Below, in pieces: positions 1-8,805 of a stretch of DNA of 64,000 nucleotides (its first letter is position 1; each line of letters begins with the position of its first letter). Position numbers and translations under genes: made by a program. The DNA comes from Lebetimonas natsushimae (GTDB lineage: Bacteria; Campylobacterota; Campylobacteria; Campylobacterales; Nautiliaceae), in assembly GCF_002335445.1 (NCBI RefSeq), contig NZ_BDME01000002.1, positions 310,001-374,000 of the forward strand, written 5' to 3'. The notes below the pieces were generated by a model. The model saw only the letters and a program-made list of their open reading frames with translations, searched no databases and had not been told where the DNA came from.

Positions 1-371
1 TAAGGCATAATGAATACATATTGATTGATACTGTAGGAAGCTCTCAGCATGATAAGGAAAAAATTGAAAAACTTTCACAGTTTTTAAAAGTTGACACATT
101 TGCAGAAATTAATATAAATCTGGTTCTCTCAGCTGTAACAAAATATGAAGATTTAATGGATATTTATAAAAATTTTTCCATTTTACCTATTGATACGTTT
201 GTGTTTACTAAACTTGATGAAACTAAAAATTACGGTAATATATTTTCTTTACTGCTTGAGACTAAAAAGCCTGTCAGTTATTTTTCAATAGGCCAGGAAG
301 TTCCGGATGATTTAATAGAGGCGGGGGCGGATTATTTATTAAAAGGTATCCTACACAAGGAGATTCATTGA
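1..371 (+). CDS. flhF: FlhF, flagellar SRP-type GTPase, 3' part only
   Basis: The gene enters from the left edge. Its reading frame is open from base 3 and about 122 codons are visible, so the start lies outside the window. The visible part is the end of an SRP-family GTPase (NG) domain: [11 protein letters not shown] corresponds to the G3 motif (DTxG) and [11 protein letters not shown] to the G4 motif (TKLD). FlhF places the flagellum at the pole, and in Campylobacter its GTPase activity also feeds into sigma-54-dependent flagellar transcription. The stop overlaps the TTG start of flhG by two bases, which implies translational coupling. Identification rests on the GTPase motifs and on the flhG neighbour, and is firm. 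Confidence 0.9.
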   Translation, partial: RHNEYILIDTVGSSQHDKEKIEKLSQFLKVDTFAEININLVLSAVTKYEDLMDIYKNFSILPIDTFVFTKLDETKNYGNIFSLLLETKKPVSYFSIGQEVPDDLIEAGADYLLKGILHKEIH

Positions 372-1234
372 AAACCCAGGCAGATAAATTAAAGGAACTC
401 GTTAAAACTGAAACAACTAAATCAAAAAACATCCATTTTATTGCTATTACCAGCGGTAAAGGTGGAGTTGGTAAAACGACAATAACGGCCAATTTAGGGT
501 ATGCCCTCCATAAACTCGGTTTTAAGGTAGCGCTTTTTGATGCTGATATCGGTCTTGCCAATCTTGATGTAATATTAAAAGTAAAAACAGATAAAAATAT
601 TTATAATGTATTAAAAAACGAATGTAGTTTGAAAGATATTTTAGTGGAGATAGAAAAAGATTTTGTTTTAATACCCGGTAAAAGCGGTGATGAAATAATT
701 GATTTTGCCGATGAAGTGGCTCTTAGTAAATTTTTTTCAGAATTCGATATTTTGGAAGATTATGATTTTTTTATTATAGATACAGGTGCCGGAATAGATA
801 AAAGGGTTCAACTGTTTCTTGAAGCAAGTGATGATATTGTAGTGGTAACGGTCCCGGAACCTGCAGCAATAACTGATGCATATGCAATGGTTAAATTAAT
901 AAGTGAAAAAAAAGATAAAGCTTTTATGGTTTTAAATGAAGTAAATTCTGAAAAAGAGGCTTTAAATATATTTTCCAAAATTAACAATGTAGCAAGACAA
1001 AACTTAAAGAATGAATTCAGACTTCAAATGATAGGATTTTTGAAAAAAGACAGATTAATTACAAATTCTTCGATAAATAGGGAATTGTTTGTAAAAAAAG
1101 ACCCTTATTCAGCTTCTGCGGAGCAAATTTTCAATATTGCAAAAAAACTGGCAAAAATTTCGGAACGAAAAGTGCTTGAACCTGAAAATAGAGGAATTAG
1201 CAGATTTTTCAAAAAAATATTTTCAGGTTTTTAA
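368..1234 (+). CDS. flhG: FlhG/YlxH, MinD-like ATPase controlling flagellar number
   Basis: This is a 288-residue MinD/ParA-family ATPase. The deviant Walker A motif [10 protein letters not shown] spans residues 29-38, and the MinD-type motif [10 protein letters not shown] is at residues 58-67. The protein ends in a basic, aromatic tail ([10 protein letters not shown]) that could be amphipathic. The start is TTG at 368, supported by AAGGAGA at 357-363 and by overlap with the flhF stop. FlhG acts with FlhF to limit flagellar number, and in this phylum it also marks the poles. It is followed after 10 bases by a small membrane protein and then fliA, the order found in Helicobacter pylori. Confidence 0.93.
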   Translation: MKTQADKLKELVKTETTKSKNIHFIAITSGKGGVGKTTITANLGYALHKLGFKVALFDADIGLANLDVILKVKTDKNIYNVLKNECSLKDILVEIEKDFVLIPGKSGDEIIDFADEVALSKFFSEFDILEDYDFFIIDTGAGIDKRVQLFLEASDDIVVVTVPEPAAITDAYAMVKLISEKKDKAFMVLNEVNSEKEALNIFSKINNVARQNLKNEFRLQMIGFLKKDRLITNSSINRELFVKKDPYSASAEQIFNIAKKLAKISERKVLEPENRGISRFFKKIFSGF

Positions 1235-1244
1235 AGGGAATTGA

Positions 1245-1583
1245 ATGAGGGCAGAAAATTTTATTTATTTTTCCACTGTTAGCGGTTTTTTTATTTCAAT
1301 AATTTTTGGAATTTTAAAAGGATTTGATGCTTTTAATTTTCTGTGGTTCGTTTTTATAATCACTTCTATCTTTTATATTATATCTCTTGGCAGTGTCGCT
1401 TTTTTTATAAAATATTCTTCTATTTCTAAATTTATATTATTAAATAAACATGAAATTGAAGAAATAGCTGATTCTCAGATAAAAGAGCTTGAAAAAAAAG
1501 AAAATGTTATTTATGAAAATTATGAATTTATCAAACAATTTGAAGAAGAAGAATTAAAAATAATAAAGAATAAAAATGTGTAA
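1245..1583 (+). CDS. Small membrane protein of the flagellar cluster (HP1033-like position)
   Basis: A 112-residue protein with two predicted membrane helices (about residues 6-24 and 32-55), followed by a charged, probably coiled-coil C-terminus rich in Glu and Lys. It lies between flhG and fliA and its last codons overlap the fliA start (1576-1583). A small uncharacterised gene occupies the same slot in Helicobacter pylori (HP1033), so the position is conserved even where sequence is poorly conserved. No catalytic motif is visible. The function is unknown; a role in flagellar regulation or in anchoring FlhG or FliA is only a guess from context. Confidence 0.75.
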   Translation: MRAENFIYFSTVSGFFISIIFGILKGFDAFNFLWFVFIITSIFYIISLGSVAFFIKYSSISKFILLNKHEIEEIADSQIKELEKKENVIYENYEFIKQFEEEELKIIKNKNV

Positions 1584-2253
1584 TCCATATGAGCAAACTT
1601 TAAAAGAATATAGAAATTCTTTAGCTGTTGATTATATGCCGGCAGTCAAAGCAATGGCTGCAAGGCTCAAAGAAAGACTTCCTAGCAGTATAGATTTTAA
1701 TGACTTAGTCTCAATTGGATTAGAAGAACTTGTAAAACTTTCCAAAAGATACGATCCAAAACAAAATGATAATTTTTGGGGATATGCCCAAAAAAGAGTA
1801 TACGGGGCAATGTTAGATTTCTTAAGGAGCCTTGATACAATAAGCAGGGCAGATAGAAAACTTGTAAAAGAAATAGATAAAATAACAGAAGAATATATGG
1901 TAACAAACGGGGTTGCTCCTAGTGATGAATATTTAGCTAAAATGCTGGATGAAGATATTGAAAAAATAAAAAAAGCAAAAACTGCGGGAGAAATATATAA
2001 TGTTATGCCAATTGAAGATCAAATGAATTATTTTGAAAATATTTCTAAAAAAGTGGAAATGGAAGAATTAATTGATATAATTAAAAAAGTTTTAAAACAA
2101 ATGAACGAAAAAGAGCAGTTAGTTATTCAACTATATTATTTTGAAGAACTTTCTTTAAAGGAAATTAGTGAAATTTTAAATGTGAGTGAAAGTAGAATAT
2201 CTCAAATTCATTCGAATGCAATAAGAAAAATAAGGAAAATGTTAAATGGCTGA
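1576..2253 (+). CDS. fliA: FliA, sigma-28 factor for late flagellar genes
   Basis: A 225-residue sigma-70-family factor of FliA size. Region 2 is visible around residues 45-90 (FWGYAQKRVYGAMLDFLRS), matching the FliA core-binding and -10 recognition segment. Region 4 lies at the C-terminus (LKEISEILNVSESRISQIH), the helix-turn-helix for -35 recognition. FliA directs RNA polymerase to late flagellar genes such as flagellin and is held inactive by FlgM until the hook is complete. The start overlaps the preceding gene by 8 bases and the stop overlaps fliM by 8 bases, so the cluster appears to be one translationally coupled transcript. Confidence 0.93.
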   Translation: MCNPYEQTLKEYRNSLAVDYMPAVKAMAARLKERLPSSIDFNDLVSIGLEELVKLSKRYDPKQNDNFWGYAQKRVYGAMLDFLRSLDTISRADRKLVKEIDKITEEYMVTNGVAPSDEYLAKMLDEDIEKIKKAKTAGEIYNVMPIEDQMNYFENISKKVEMEELIDIIKKVLKQMNEKEQLVIQLYYFEELSLKEISEILNVSESRISQIHSNAIRKIRKMLNG

Positions 2254-3331
2254 ATTACTGTCTCAAGAAGAAATAGACGCACTGCTTGAGGTTGTTCAGG
2301 AAGAAAATGTAGCACCTGAGGAGCTTGAAAAAGCTCCCGATATATTAGAACAACGCCAAATTACTCTTTATGATTTTAAAAGACCAAACAGGGTAAGTAA
2401 AGAGCAGTTGCGTTCACTCAGGGCAATTCACGATAAAATGGCAAGGGGTCTTGCTAGTGATATTTCGGCCCTTATGAGAAGTATTGTAGAAATCCAGCTG
2501 CATTCAGTTGACCAGATGACATACGGTGAATTTTTAATGTCACTGCCAAGCCCTACTTCATTTAATGTATTTTCACTAAAACCTCTTGATGGAAAAGGTG
2601 TAATAGAAATTAACCCTTCAATAGTATTTCCAATGATAGACAGACTGTTAGGAGGGGAAGGCGCACCATATGAAACAAACAGGGAGTTTACAGATATTGA
2701 ATTAAATCTTTTAGATCAAATTTTAAAAGTTATTACTCAAAATATGAAAGAAGCATGGTCTCCTATAATGGAGCTTTTTCCCGTTATTGAAGCAAAAGAA
2801 TCAAGTCCTAATGTTGTTCAGATTGTTGCACAGAATGAGATAGTAGTAATGGTTGTTATGGAGATTGTAATAGGACACACAAGTGGAATGATGAATATCT
2901 GTTATCCTGTAATTTCCATTGAATCACTTCTGCCTAAACTTGCAAACCGGGATTTAATGTTAAGCGGTACAAGCGGCAGAAAAAGTAGAAATAAAGAATT
3001 AAGGGCCCTTATCAGAGGAGCTAAAATAGAGCTTGAAGCGGTTCTTGGATATGCACAAATGAGTATGAAAGAAATTATAGATTTAGAAGTGGGAGATATA
3101 ATAAAATTAGACAGACCCGCAGATGATACTGTGCTTGTAAAAGTTGACGGACGTGAAAAATTTATAGCGGATTTTGGTGTTAAAAGATACAGAAGAAGTA
3201 TAAAAATTAAAGAAATATTAAGAACTGAACATGATGAAGTTAAAGAAATTTTGGAAAAACTAGAACAGGCAAGGAAAGAAAGAATAGAAAAAATAACTTC
3301 TGAAGGATCTGAGGAGAGTAAAAGTGAATAA
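2246..3331 (+). CDS. fliM: FliM, flagellar motor switch protein
   Basis: A 361-residue FliM. The N-terminal peptide LLSQEEIDALLEVV (residues 4-17) is the conserved CheY-P-binding segment. The middle domain contains the FliG-contacting core, and the C-terminus has a SPOA (FliN-like) domain, with LEVGDIIKLDRPADDTVLVK as its recognisable part. It forms the C-ring with FliG and FliN/FliY at the cytoplasmic base of the motor and reverses rotation when CheY-P binds. A charged tail of about 35 residues rich in Lys and Glu follows the SPOA domain. Its stop overlaps the fliY start by 8 bases. Confidence 0.95.
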   Translation: MAELLSQEEIDALLEVVQEENVAPEELEKAPDILEQRQITLYDFKRPNRVSKEQLRSLRAIHDKMARGLASDISALMRSIVEIQLHSVDQMTYGEFLMSLPSPTSFNVFSLKPLDGKGVIEINPSIVFPMIDRLLGGEGAPYETNREFTDIELNLLDQILKVITQNMKEAWSPIMELFPVIEAKESSPNVVQIVAQNEIVVMVVMEIVIGHTSGMMNICYPVISIESLLPKLANRDLMLSGTSGRKSRNKELRALIRGAKIELEAVLGYAQMSMKEIIDLEVGDIIKLDRPADDTVLVKVDGREKFIADFGVKRYRRSIKIKEILRTEHDEVKEILEKLEQARKERIEKITSEGSEESKSE

Positions 3332-4127
3332 TTTTGTAAATATTTTAATAAATGAAATAAAATCTGTAATAGAAGGTTTAATTGGTTTAGCACCGGAAGT
3401 GAGTTTTAAAGAGGAAAAGCAAATTATTGATATAGAACCTCCTTATGCTAAAATAGAATTAACTGCAGATCAAGGCGAAGCAGCGGTTATAATTCCTCCG
3501 GAACTTGCCACAGCGCTTGGTGATTTGATGCTGGCTGGTGAGGGTGAGGCCAAAAGTGAAATGAATGAAGACGACTTAGATGCCATAAAAGAAATAGTGT
3601 CCAATGTTTTCGGTTCGCTTTCAACGACTCTTGAAGCTCAGGAAGATTTGCCAAAACTTAAATTTCAGATAAAAAATGTTATTTTTATTCAGGAAAAAGA
3701 ACAGTTAAATTATGCTGATGATATTGTTTTGGAATGTTCAATTAAAGAACAAAAAAAAGATTGTCATATACTTTTGGATAATAATTTATATTCTTTAATC
3801 AGCGGCGGATTATTACCAGCTTCAAATGAAACAATGCATAAAGAGAGTAAGGAGCTGCCTGAAGTTAAAAATTTGGAAATGCTGCTTGACATAAAACTTC
3901 AGTTAAGAGTTAGAATCGGTACCAAAGTTATGCTTTTAAAAGATGTTGTTTCTATGGATATAGGTTCTATTATAGAACTTAACCAACTTGCCAATGAGCC
4001 TCTTGAAATTTTAATTGACGATAAAAAAATAGGTGAAGGTGAAGTTGTTATTGTAGATGGAAACTTTGGAATTCAAATTACCTCAATCGGAACCAAAGAA
4101 GAGAGGCTGAATACCCTTAAAAAATAA
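3324..4127 (+). CDS. fliY: FliY, FliN-family motor switch protein
   Basis: A 267-residue protein whose last 80 residues (from about 185: LEMLLDIKLQLRVRIG) form a FliN-type SPOA domain, with the conserved core LKDVVSMDIGSIIELNQLAN. The N-terminal region (about 1-170) has the CheC-like two-half appearance that separates FliY from the shorter FliN. FliY in this phylum is a C-ring component downstream of fliM (HP1031-HP1030 in H. pylori). The H. pylori FliY is also related to CheC-type phosphatases; whether this one has activity cannot be told from sequence. This is the last gene of the flagellar block: a new promoter follows. Confidence 0.92.
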   Translation: MNNFVNILINEIKSVIEGLIGLAPEVSFKEEKQIIDIEPPYAKIELTADQGEAAVIIPPELATALGDLMLAGEGEAKSEMNEDDLDAIKEIVSNVFGSLSTTLEAQEDLPKLKFQIKNVIFIQEKEQLNYADDIVLECSIKEQKKDCHILLDNNLYSLISGGLLPASNETMHKESKELPEVKNLEMLLDIKLQLRVRIGTKVMLLKDVVSMDIGSIIELNQLANEPLEILIDDKKIGEGEVVIVDGNFGIQITSIGTKEERLNTLKK

Positions 4128-4146
4128 ATATTTGTATATTTTTAAA

Positions 4147-4175
4147 TTGACAAAATCATTTTGTTTTGATATTTT
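4147..4175 (+). promoter_or_regulatory. Sigma-70 promoter upstream of the Fe-S protein gene
   Basis: A consensus -35 hexamer TTGACA (4147-4152) is followed by a 17-base spacer and TATTTT (4170-4175, four of six matches to TATAAT). It sits in the gap after fliY, 22 bases before the GTG start at 4197, so it probably starts a separate operon beginning with the Fe-S reductase subunit and lgt. Confidence 0.6.
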
Positions 4176-4196
4176 GCGAATAAAAAAAGGAATACA

Positions 4197-5486
4197 GTGT
4201 TTAAATTTAATGAATTTTCTGATATGTGTATTAAATGCGGTAAGTGTATTCCGGGATGTACAATTCACAGGGTAAATCCTGATGAAGCTACATCTCCAAG
4301 GGGATTTTTGGATTTATTAAAAGGTGTTGAAGAGGGCGATATTCCTCTTGATAAAAATGCAAAAGATATATTTGAAAGCTGTTTTTTATGCAATCAGTGT
4401 GTTGAAATTTGTCCTAATTCCCTGCCTACAGATTTTATGATAGAAAATATAAGAGCGGAAATTGCTAAAAAATATGGTATTGCATGGTGGAAAAGAGCAT
4501 TTTTTTATCTGCTTAAACACAGATGGGCATATGATTTGGTAAGTAAACTAGGATTTTATTTTCAAACATGCGGATTTAAAATAGAAGAAGAAAAAAAAGC
4601 TATGCGCAGTCGTTTTTCACTTCCAATGCTTCATAAAGGAAGACTACTTCCTTATTTTAGACAAAAAACATTTTTAAAAAAATATCCCCAAAGGATTGAA
4701 GCTAAAAATCCACAAAAAAGAGTTGCGATATTTATCGGCTGTATGGCTAATTATAACTATACCGAGGTTGGGGATGCATTAATTAAAGTCCTTAAATTTT
4801 TAGATATTGATATTTTTATTCCGAAAAAACAGCTATGCTGCGGAGCACCGGCTTATTTTACGGGAGATTTTAAAACAGTAAGAGAGCTTGTGGAATATAA
4901 TATCACATATTTTGAAAGTTTTATTGATGAGGTTGATGCAATTATAGTACCTGAGGCGACTTGTACTGCAATGCTTAAAAAAGATTATGAAGAATTTATA
5001 ACATATCATATGCCCGAGTGGCTTGAAAGACATAAAAAAATTAAATCAAAAATATTTGGAACAACCGAATGGCTTTATAAATATACAGATCTAAAAGAAA
5101 GACTTGCAAACTTGCCAAGACAAAAAGAAAGAATAACATATCACGATGCCTGCCATTTTGGAAAAGTGTTTAATATTAGAAAAGAGCCAAGAAGTCTGAT
5201 AACCCAAAATTACCAAATAAATGAAATGGAAGACCCTGATATGTGCTGTGGGTTTGGCGGAATTACAATTCAAAGCGAAAAATTTCATTTGGCAAGAAAA
5301 GAAGGGTTAATAAAAGCTGAAATGATTAAAAAAGTGGATGCTGAAATTGTAAGTGCGGAATGCAGCGCCTGCAGAATGCAGATAACCGAACATCTTGATA
5401 AAGTAGGGGATAATAAAAAATTTATGCACCCGCTTGAACTGATTGCAAAAGCGATTGATTCAATTGAAAATAGGGAAAATGGATAA
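4197..5486 (+). CDS. GlpC/GlcF/HdrD-like (Fe-S)-binding oxidoreductase subunit
   Basis: A 429-residue protein with two N-terminal [4Fe-4S] motifs (C11, C14, C17, C21 in CIKCGKCIPGC and C62, C65, C68, C72 in CFLCNQCVEICP) and two C-terminal cysteine-rich CCG domains (LCCGAPAYFTGD and MCCGFGGITIQ). This layout is that of the electron-transfer subunits GlpC, GlcF and heterodisulfide reductase HdrD, which pass electrons between a flavoprotein or quinone and a partner. No flavin partner is encoded next to it, so the substrate is unknown. The start is GTG at 4197 behind AAAAAAGG. The stop overlaps the probable lgt start, and the C-terminal residues SIENRENG come from an intergenic-type repeat. Confidence 0.8.
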   Translation: MFKFNEFSDMCIKCGKCIPGCTIHRVNPDEATSPRGFLDLLKGVEEGDIPLDKNAKDIFESCFLCNQCVEICPNSLPTDFMIENIRAEIAKKYGIAWWKRAFFYLLKHRWAYDLVSKLGFYFQTCGFKIEEEKKAMRSRFSLPMLHKGRLLPYFRQKTFLKKYPQRIEAKNPQKRVAIFIGCMANYNYTEVGDALIKVLKFLDIDIFIPKKQLCCGAPAYFTGDFKTVRELVEYNITYFESFIDEVDAIIVPEATCTAMLKKDYEEFITYHMPEWLERHKKIKSKIFGTTEWLYKYTDLKERLANLPRQKERITYHDACHFGKVFNIRKEPRSLITQNYQINEMEDPDMCCGFGGITIQSEKFHLARKEGLIKAEMIKKVDAEIVSAECSACRMQITEHLDKVGDNKKFMHPLELIAKAIDSIENRENG

Positions 5487-5487
5487 T
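5464..5487 (+). repeat. Junction repeat at the Fe-S protein/lgt boundary
   Basis: GAAAATAGGGAAAATGGATA (5466-5485) forms the end of the Fe-S protein gene and the start codon of lgt. It is one member of the degenerate repeat family described in the findings. Confidence 0.5.
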
Positions 5488-6300
5488 TTAATTAATTTTT
5501 GGCAGCATGTTTATTCTCATATAAATCCTGTAGCCATAAATTTAGGCCCTTTTCATATACACTGGTATGCCATTATGTATATCACTGCATTGGTATTGGG
5601 GTATTATTTGGGGGTTAAATTTGGAGAAAAATTCGGATTTAGCAAAAAAATTATAGATGAATATTTTATATGGACTGAGATTGGAATAATTCTTGGGGCC
5701 AGGTTTGGATATATCCTTTTTTATATGCCAAATAACAGTTATTATTTATCCCATCCATGGGAAGCTTTCAATCCTTTTGTAAACGGTAAATTTGTAGGTA
5801 TTGCAGGTATGAGTTATCATGGAGCTGTAATAGGATTTATTATAGCTACCCTTCTTTTTTATAAAATTAAAAAAGTTGATTTGTGGAAACTGGTTGATGT
5901 GGTGGCATTGGCAGTTCCTCTTGCGTATGTTTTTGGAAGAATCGGTAATTTTTTAAATGAGAGAATTGTGGGTAGAATTACCGATATTCCTTGGGGAGTG
6001 TACATTGACGGGGCTTTAAGGCATCCTATAGGACTTTATGAAGCTTTTTTTGAAGGGTTTGTTAGTTTTTTAATTATTTATTTTTATTATAAAAAATTTT
6101 ACAAGTGCAGGGGTGAGTTGATTTCATTATATCTTATAACTTATGGTATTTTTAGAAGTATATGTGAACTTTGGCGCGAGCCTGATCCTCAGCTTGGATT
6201 TATTATAAGTAATTTTACAATGGGACAAATACTCAGTCTATTTTTAATAATAGGGGGTATTGGATTATTTTATTATAGGAGGAAAAAATGCAGAAATTAG
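5479..6300 (+). CDS. lgt: Lgt, prolipoprotein diacylglyceryl transferase
   Basis: A polytopic inner-membrane enzyme that moves diacylglyceryl from phosphatidylglycerol to the lipobox cysteine of prolipoproteins. The Lgt signature GRIGNFLNERIVG is present, together with the N-terminal HIHWYAIMY segment and the HPIGLYEAFFEG segment. About seven membrane helices are apparent. An upstream in-frame ATG exists at 5443, but 5479 (MDNLINFW) gives the normal length (273 residues), has AGGGAA just upstream, and produces the usual short overlap with the upstream stop. Several likely lipoprotein substrates lie in this window (at 43.5, 58.5 and 61.9 kb). Confidence 0.94.
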   Translation: MDNLINFWQHVYSHINPVAINLGPFHIHWYAIMYITALVLGYYLGVKFGEKFGFSKKIIDEYFIWTEIGIILGARFGYILFYMPNNSYYLSHPWEAFNPFVNGKFVGIAGMSYHGAVIGFIIATLLFYKIKKVDLWKLVDVVALAVPLAYVFGRIGNFLNERIVGRITDIPWGVYIDGALRHPIGLYEAFFEGFVSFLIIYFYYKKFYKCRGELISLYLITYGIFRSICELWREPDPQLGFIISNFTMGQILSLFLIIGGIGLFYYRRKKCRN

Positions 6301-7514
6301 CAATAGTAGGTGGAGGAATAAGTGGATTAAGTTTAGCTTATTATTTGCAAAATGATTATGAAATTACTGTCTTTGAAAAAGATAAATGGGGTGGAAAAGC
6401 TTATACTCAAAAGGTGGATAACTATCTTTTTGAAGAGGGGGTAAATGGATTTTTAAGCAATTCCCCTAAAACATTGGAATTATGTGATGAGATAGGGATA
6501 AAGCCTTTAAAAGCAAACGAAAATGCAAAAATAAGGTATATTTATGATGATAAGTTAATTAAACTTCCATCATCCCCTATTGAATTTTTAACAAGCGATA
6601 TAATGAGTTTGAAAGGTAAAATAAGAATTTTAAAGGAATTTTTTGTAAAACCTGTCTGTGAGAAGGAGGAGAGTGTAAAAGAATTTGCAATTAGAAGATT
6701 AGGATATGAGTTTTATGAAAAAATGATGATACCGATGCTGGCTGGCATATACGCTTCAACTCCTGAAATTACTTCAATGAATGCTGCTTTTCCTAAACTT
6801 AAAAAAGTAGAATGTGAATATGGAAGCCTTTTTAAAGGAATGATTAAATTAAAAAGAGGGGGAGAACCTACAGGAGAGCTTCATTCATTTGAATATGGAA
6901 TGAGCGAATTTATAAATAAACTAAAAGAAAAAACAAAAGCTAAATTTATAAATAGAGAAATTAAAGATATAGACGAACTTAAAGATTTTGATAAAGTAGT
7001 AATTGCCACTGAGGCTTTTGTTGCTGCTGAAATATTAAAAAAATATGAAAAACTCTCTAATCTCCTTAAACAAATCAAATATAATCCTGTGGCGATTGTA
7101 GGGTTGGATTTTGACAGTATTACCCCTAAATCTTTCGGTATTTTAACAATAAGAAATAAAACACTTGGTATTTTAATGGATAAATATATCTTCCCAAACA
7201 GAAACGGAATAAGAGTAATGGTGGGAGGAGCCAGATATCCTGAAATTAAAGATATGGATGAAAAAGATATTATTGATATTGCCCTTAAAGATGTATACGA
7301 AATAATTAAAAATACAAATCCTAAAATAACCTGGATAAAACTTCATAAAAACGCTATTCCGAATTATTCATTAGGTCACCAAAAATTAGTTGAAGATATT
7401 TTCAATGAAGCTGAAAAAAATGATATTTATTTAGTAGGTAATGCATATAATGGGGTTAGTTTCAATGACTGTATTAAAAATTCTTATGAACTTGCTCAAA
7501 GGTTGAAAAAATGA
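6288..7514 (+). CDS. HemY-like FAD-dependent (copro)protoporphyrinogen oxidase family protein
   Basis: A 408-residue flavoprotein. The N-terminus has the dinucleotide-binding motif VGGGISGLSLAYYL (residues 7-20), then FEKDKWGGKAYT, the usual arrangement in HemY/PPOX and related amine-oxidase-fold enzymes. The C-terminal FAD-contact motif is also present (YLVGNAYNGVSFNDCI). HemY-type enzymes oxidise protoporphyrinogen IX or coproporphyrinogen III, normally using O2. Haem genes lie about 16 kb downstream, which supports a haem role. A different substrate remains possible, because this superfamily also includes carotenoid and amine oxidases. The start overlaps lgt by 13 bases and is preceded by AGGAGG. 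Confidence 0.72.
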   Translation: MQKLAIVGGGISGLSLAYYLQNDYEITVFEKDKWGGKAYTQKVDNYLFEEGVNGFLSNSPKTLELCDEIGIKPLKANENAKIRYIYDDKLIKLPSSPIEFLTSDIMSLKGKIRILKEFFVKPVCEKEESVKEFAIRRLGYEFYEKMMIPMLAGIYASTPEITSMNAAFPKLKKVECEYGSLFKGMIKLKRGGEPTGELHSFEYGMSEFINKLKEKTKAKFINREIKDIDELKDFDKVVIATEAFVAAEILKKYEKLSNLLKQIKYNPVAIVGLDFDSITPKSFGILTIRNKTLGILMDKYIFPNRNGIRVMVGGARYPEIKDMDEKDIIDIALKDVYEIIKNTNPKITWIKLHKNAIPNYSLGHQKLVEDIFNEAEKNDIYLVGNAYNGVSFNDCIKNSYELAQRLKK

Positions 7515-7921
7515 AAAGATTTTTTTTAATTTTTTTATTTTTGACTTCACTTTTTTCAGATGGTATTCACTGGATTAAAGATTATAAAAAAGCTTTTGAA
7601 ATAGCTAAAAAAGAACATAAACTTCTGATGGTTGACATTTCTGTTCACCATTGTCCTCCATGCTGGTATATGGCAAATATTGTATATAAATATAAACCTG
7701 TAATTGATTATGTAAATAGAAATTTTGTTCCTATTTTTATATATGCAGATACAGATAAAGTTCCTATTGAATTTTCTATTTATTTTACAGGTGAAGCTCC
7801 TAATGTATTGTTGATTACTCCTGATGATAAGCTTTATTATAGAATTTTTGGTTCTAGACCTGCGAAAGTGTTTCTTCAGATTTTAAAACAGTATAATGAA
7901 AAATATCAAAAAGGGATATAA
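7511..7921 (+). CDS. Periplasmic thioredoxin-like protein (CPPC), partner of CcdA
   Basis: A 136-residue protein with a hydrophobic signal sequence (about residues 1-17) and a thioredoxin fold of the DsbD-gamma/thioredoxin_7 type. The active site is C48-P-P-C51 in VHHCPPCWYM. A conserved cis-Pro-like segment follows (FTGEAPNVLLITPDDKLYYR). It overlaps the HemY-like gene by 4 bases and abuts ccdA by one base, so it probably receives electrons from CcdA. Its likely job is to reduce apocytochrome CxxCH cysteines, or to reduce other periplasmic disulfides. A clear paralogue sits at 20781-21200 next to ccsBA. Confidence 0.8.
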   Translation: MKRFFLIFLFLTSLFSDGIHWIKDYKKAFEIAKKEHKLLMVDISVHHCPPCWYMANIVYKYKPVIDYVNRNFVPIFIYADTDKVPIEFSIYFTGEAPNVLLITPDDKLYYRIFGSRPAKVFLQILKQYNEKYQKGI

Positions 7922-8610
7922 TGGAAAACTTAGTTTATTCTTTGTTTGATTATTTTGACAAAATGCCTTTTATTGTAAGTTTTATTGCAGGTATTCTTTC
8001 TTTTTTATCTCCATGTGTATTGCCACTTGTGCCTATTTATTTTTTTTATATAACAGGAATTAGTGCAAAAGAACTTGAAGAAAGAAATTTAGATAAAAAA
8101 GAGAGAATTAAAATATTAATAAATTCTTTACTTTTTATTTTAGGTTTTGGGATTGTTTTTGTACTCATCGGTGCTGCCGCTGCTAATTTAATAGGAAATA
8201 TCTTTGCAAACAAATGGTTAAATATAATTGCCGGCATAATAATTGTTATTTTTGGTTTAAATATAGGAGGGTTTATCAAATTTAAAATTTTTCAATATGA
8301 AAAAAGACTTAATTTACAAAATGCCGGAAGTTTTTTGCTGGGAGTTTCTTTTGCATTTGGATGGACACCTTGTATAGGACCGATATTTGGCACAATTGTA
8401 GGGATGGCGGCGACTGAACCTGCAAAATCAGTTATTATGATGATAATTTATTCACTGGGGCTGGCATTTCCTTTTTTATTAATGGCGATTTTTACAGTGT
8501 GGAGTATCAAATTTATACAAAAAGCTAAAAAATACATGTATATAATTGAAAAATTTAGCGGAATTTTGTTAATATTAGTAGGAGTTTATTTTATATTTAA
8601 AGGTATATAA
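7921..8610 (+). CDS. ccdA: CcdA, cytochrome c biogenesis thiol-disulfide transporter
   Basis: A 229-residue membrane protein with about six transmembrane helices. It carries the paired cysteines of the CcdA/DsbD-beta family: LSPCVLPLVPIYF in the first helix and GWTPCIGPIFGTI in the fourth. CcdA carries reducing equivalents from cytoplasmic thioredoxin across the membrane to periplasmic thioredoxin-like proteins, which keep haem-binding cysteines reduced for CcsBA. The start is ATG at 7921, overlapping the stop of the CPPC thioredoxin gene. This placement supports the two proteins working as a pair in a region full of multihaem cytochromes. Confidence 0.9.
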   Translation: MENLVYSLFDYFDKMPFIVSFIAGILSFLSPCVLPLVPIYFFYITGISAKELEERNLDKKERIKILINSLLFILGFGIVFVLIGAAAANLIGNIFANKWLNIIAGIIIVIFGLNIGGFIKFKIFQYEKRLNLQNAGSFLLGVSFAFGWTPCIGPIFGTIVGMAATEPAKSVIMMIIYSLGLAFPFLLMAIFTVWSIKFIQKAKKYMYIIEKFSGILLILVGVYFIFKGI

Positions 8611-8619
8611 GGAGCATTT

Positions 8620-8805
8620 ATGGATGCAGTAAAAGAATATTGGAGTGATAAAACATTTTTGCTTGGAATGTTTTTTTGTGTAATAGGAACAATTTTAGGC
8701 GCAATCGGTGTTGTGACGCCTGCCGTATTAATTGAGGTAATCGGAATTTTATTAATGATGTATGTAATTTATAAAATAGATAAAAAAAGTGCGACTTCTC
8801 ATTAA
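8620..8805 (+). CDS. Small two-helix membrane protein
   Basis: A 61-residue protein that is almost entirely two hydrophobic helices (about residues 13-32 and 35-52) and ends in a charged tail (KIDKKSATSH). It has a good ribosome-binding site (AAGGAG, 8609-8614) 5 bases before ATG and follows ccdA by 9 bases, so it is very likely real and in the same operon. No family was recognised. A role as accessory subunit for cytochrome maturation is suggested by position only. Confidence 0.65.
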   Translation: MDAVKEYWSDKTFLLGMFFCVIGTILGAIGVVTPAVLIEVIGILLMMYVIYKIDKKSATSH

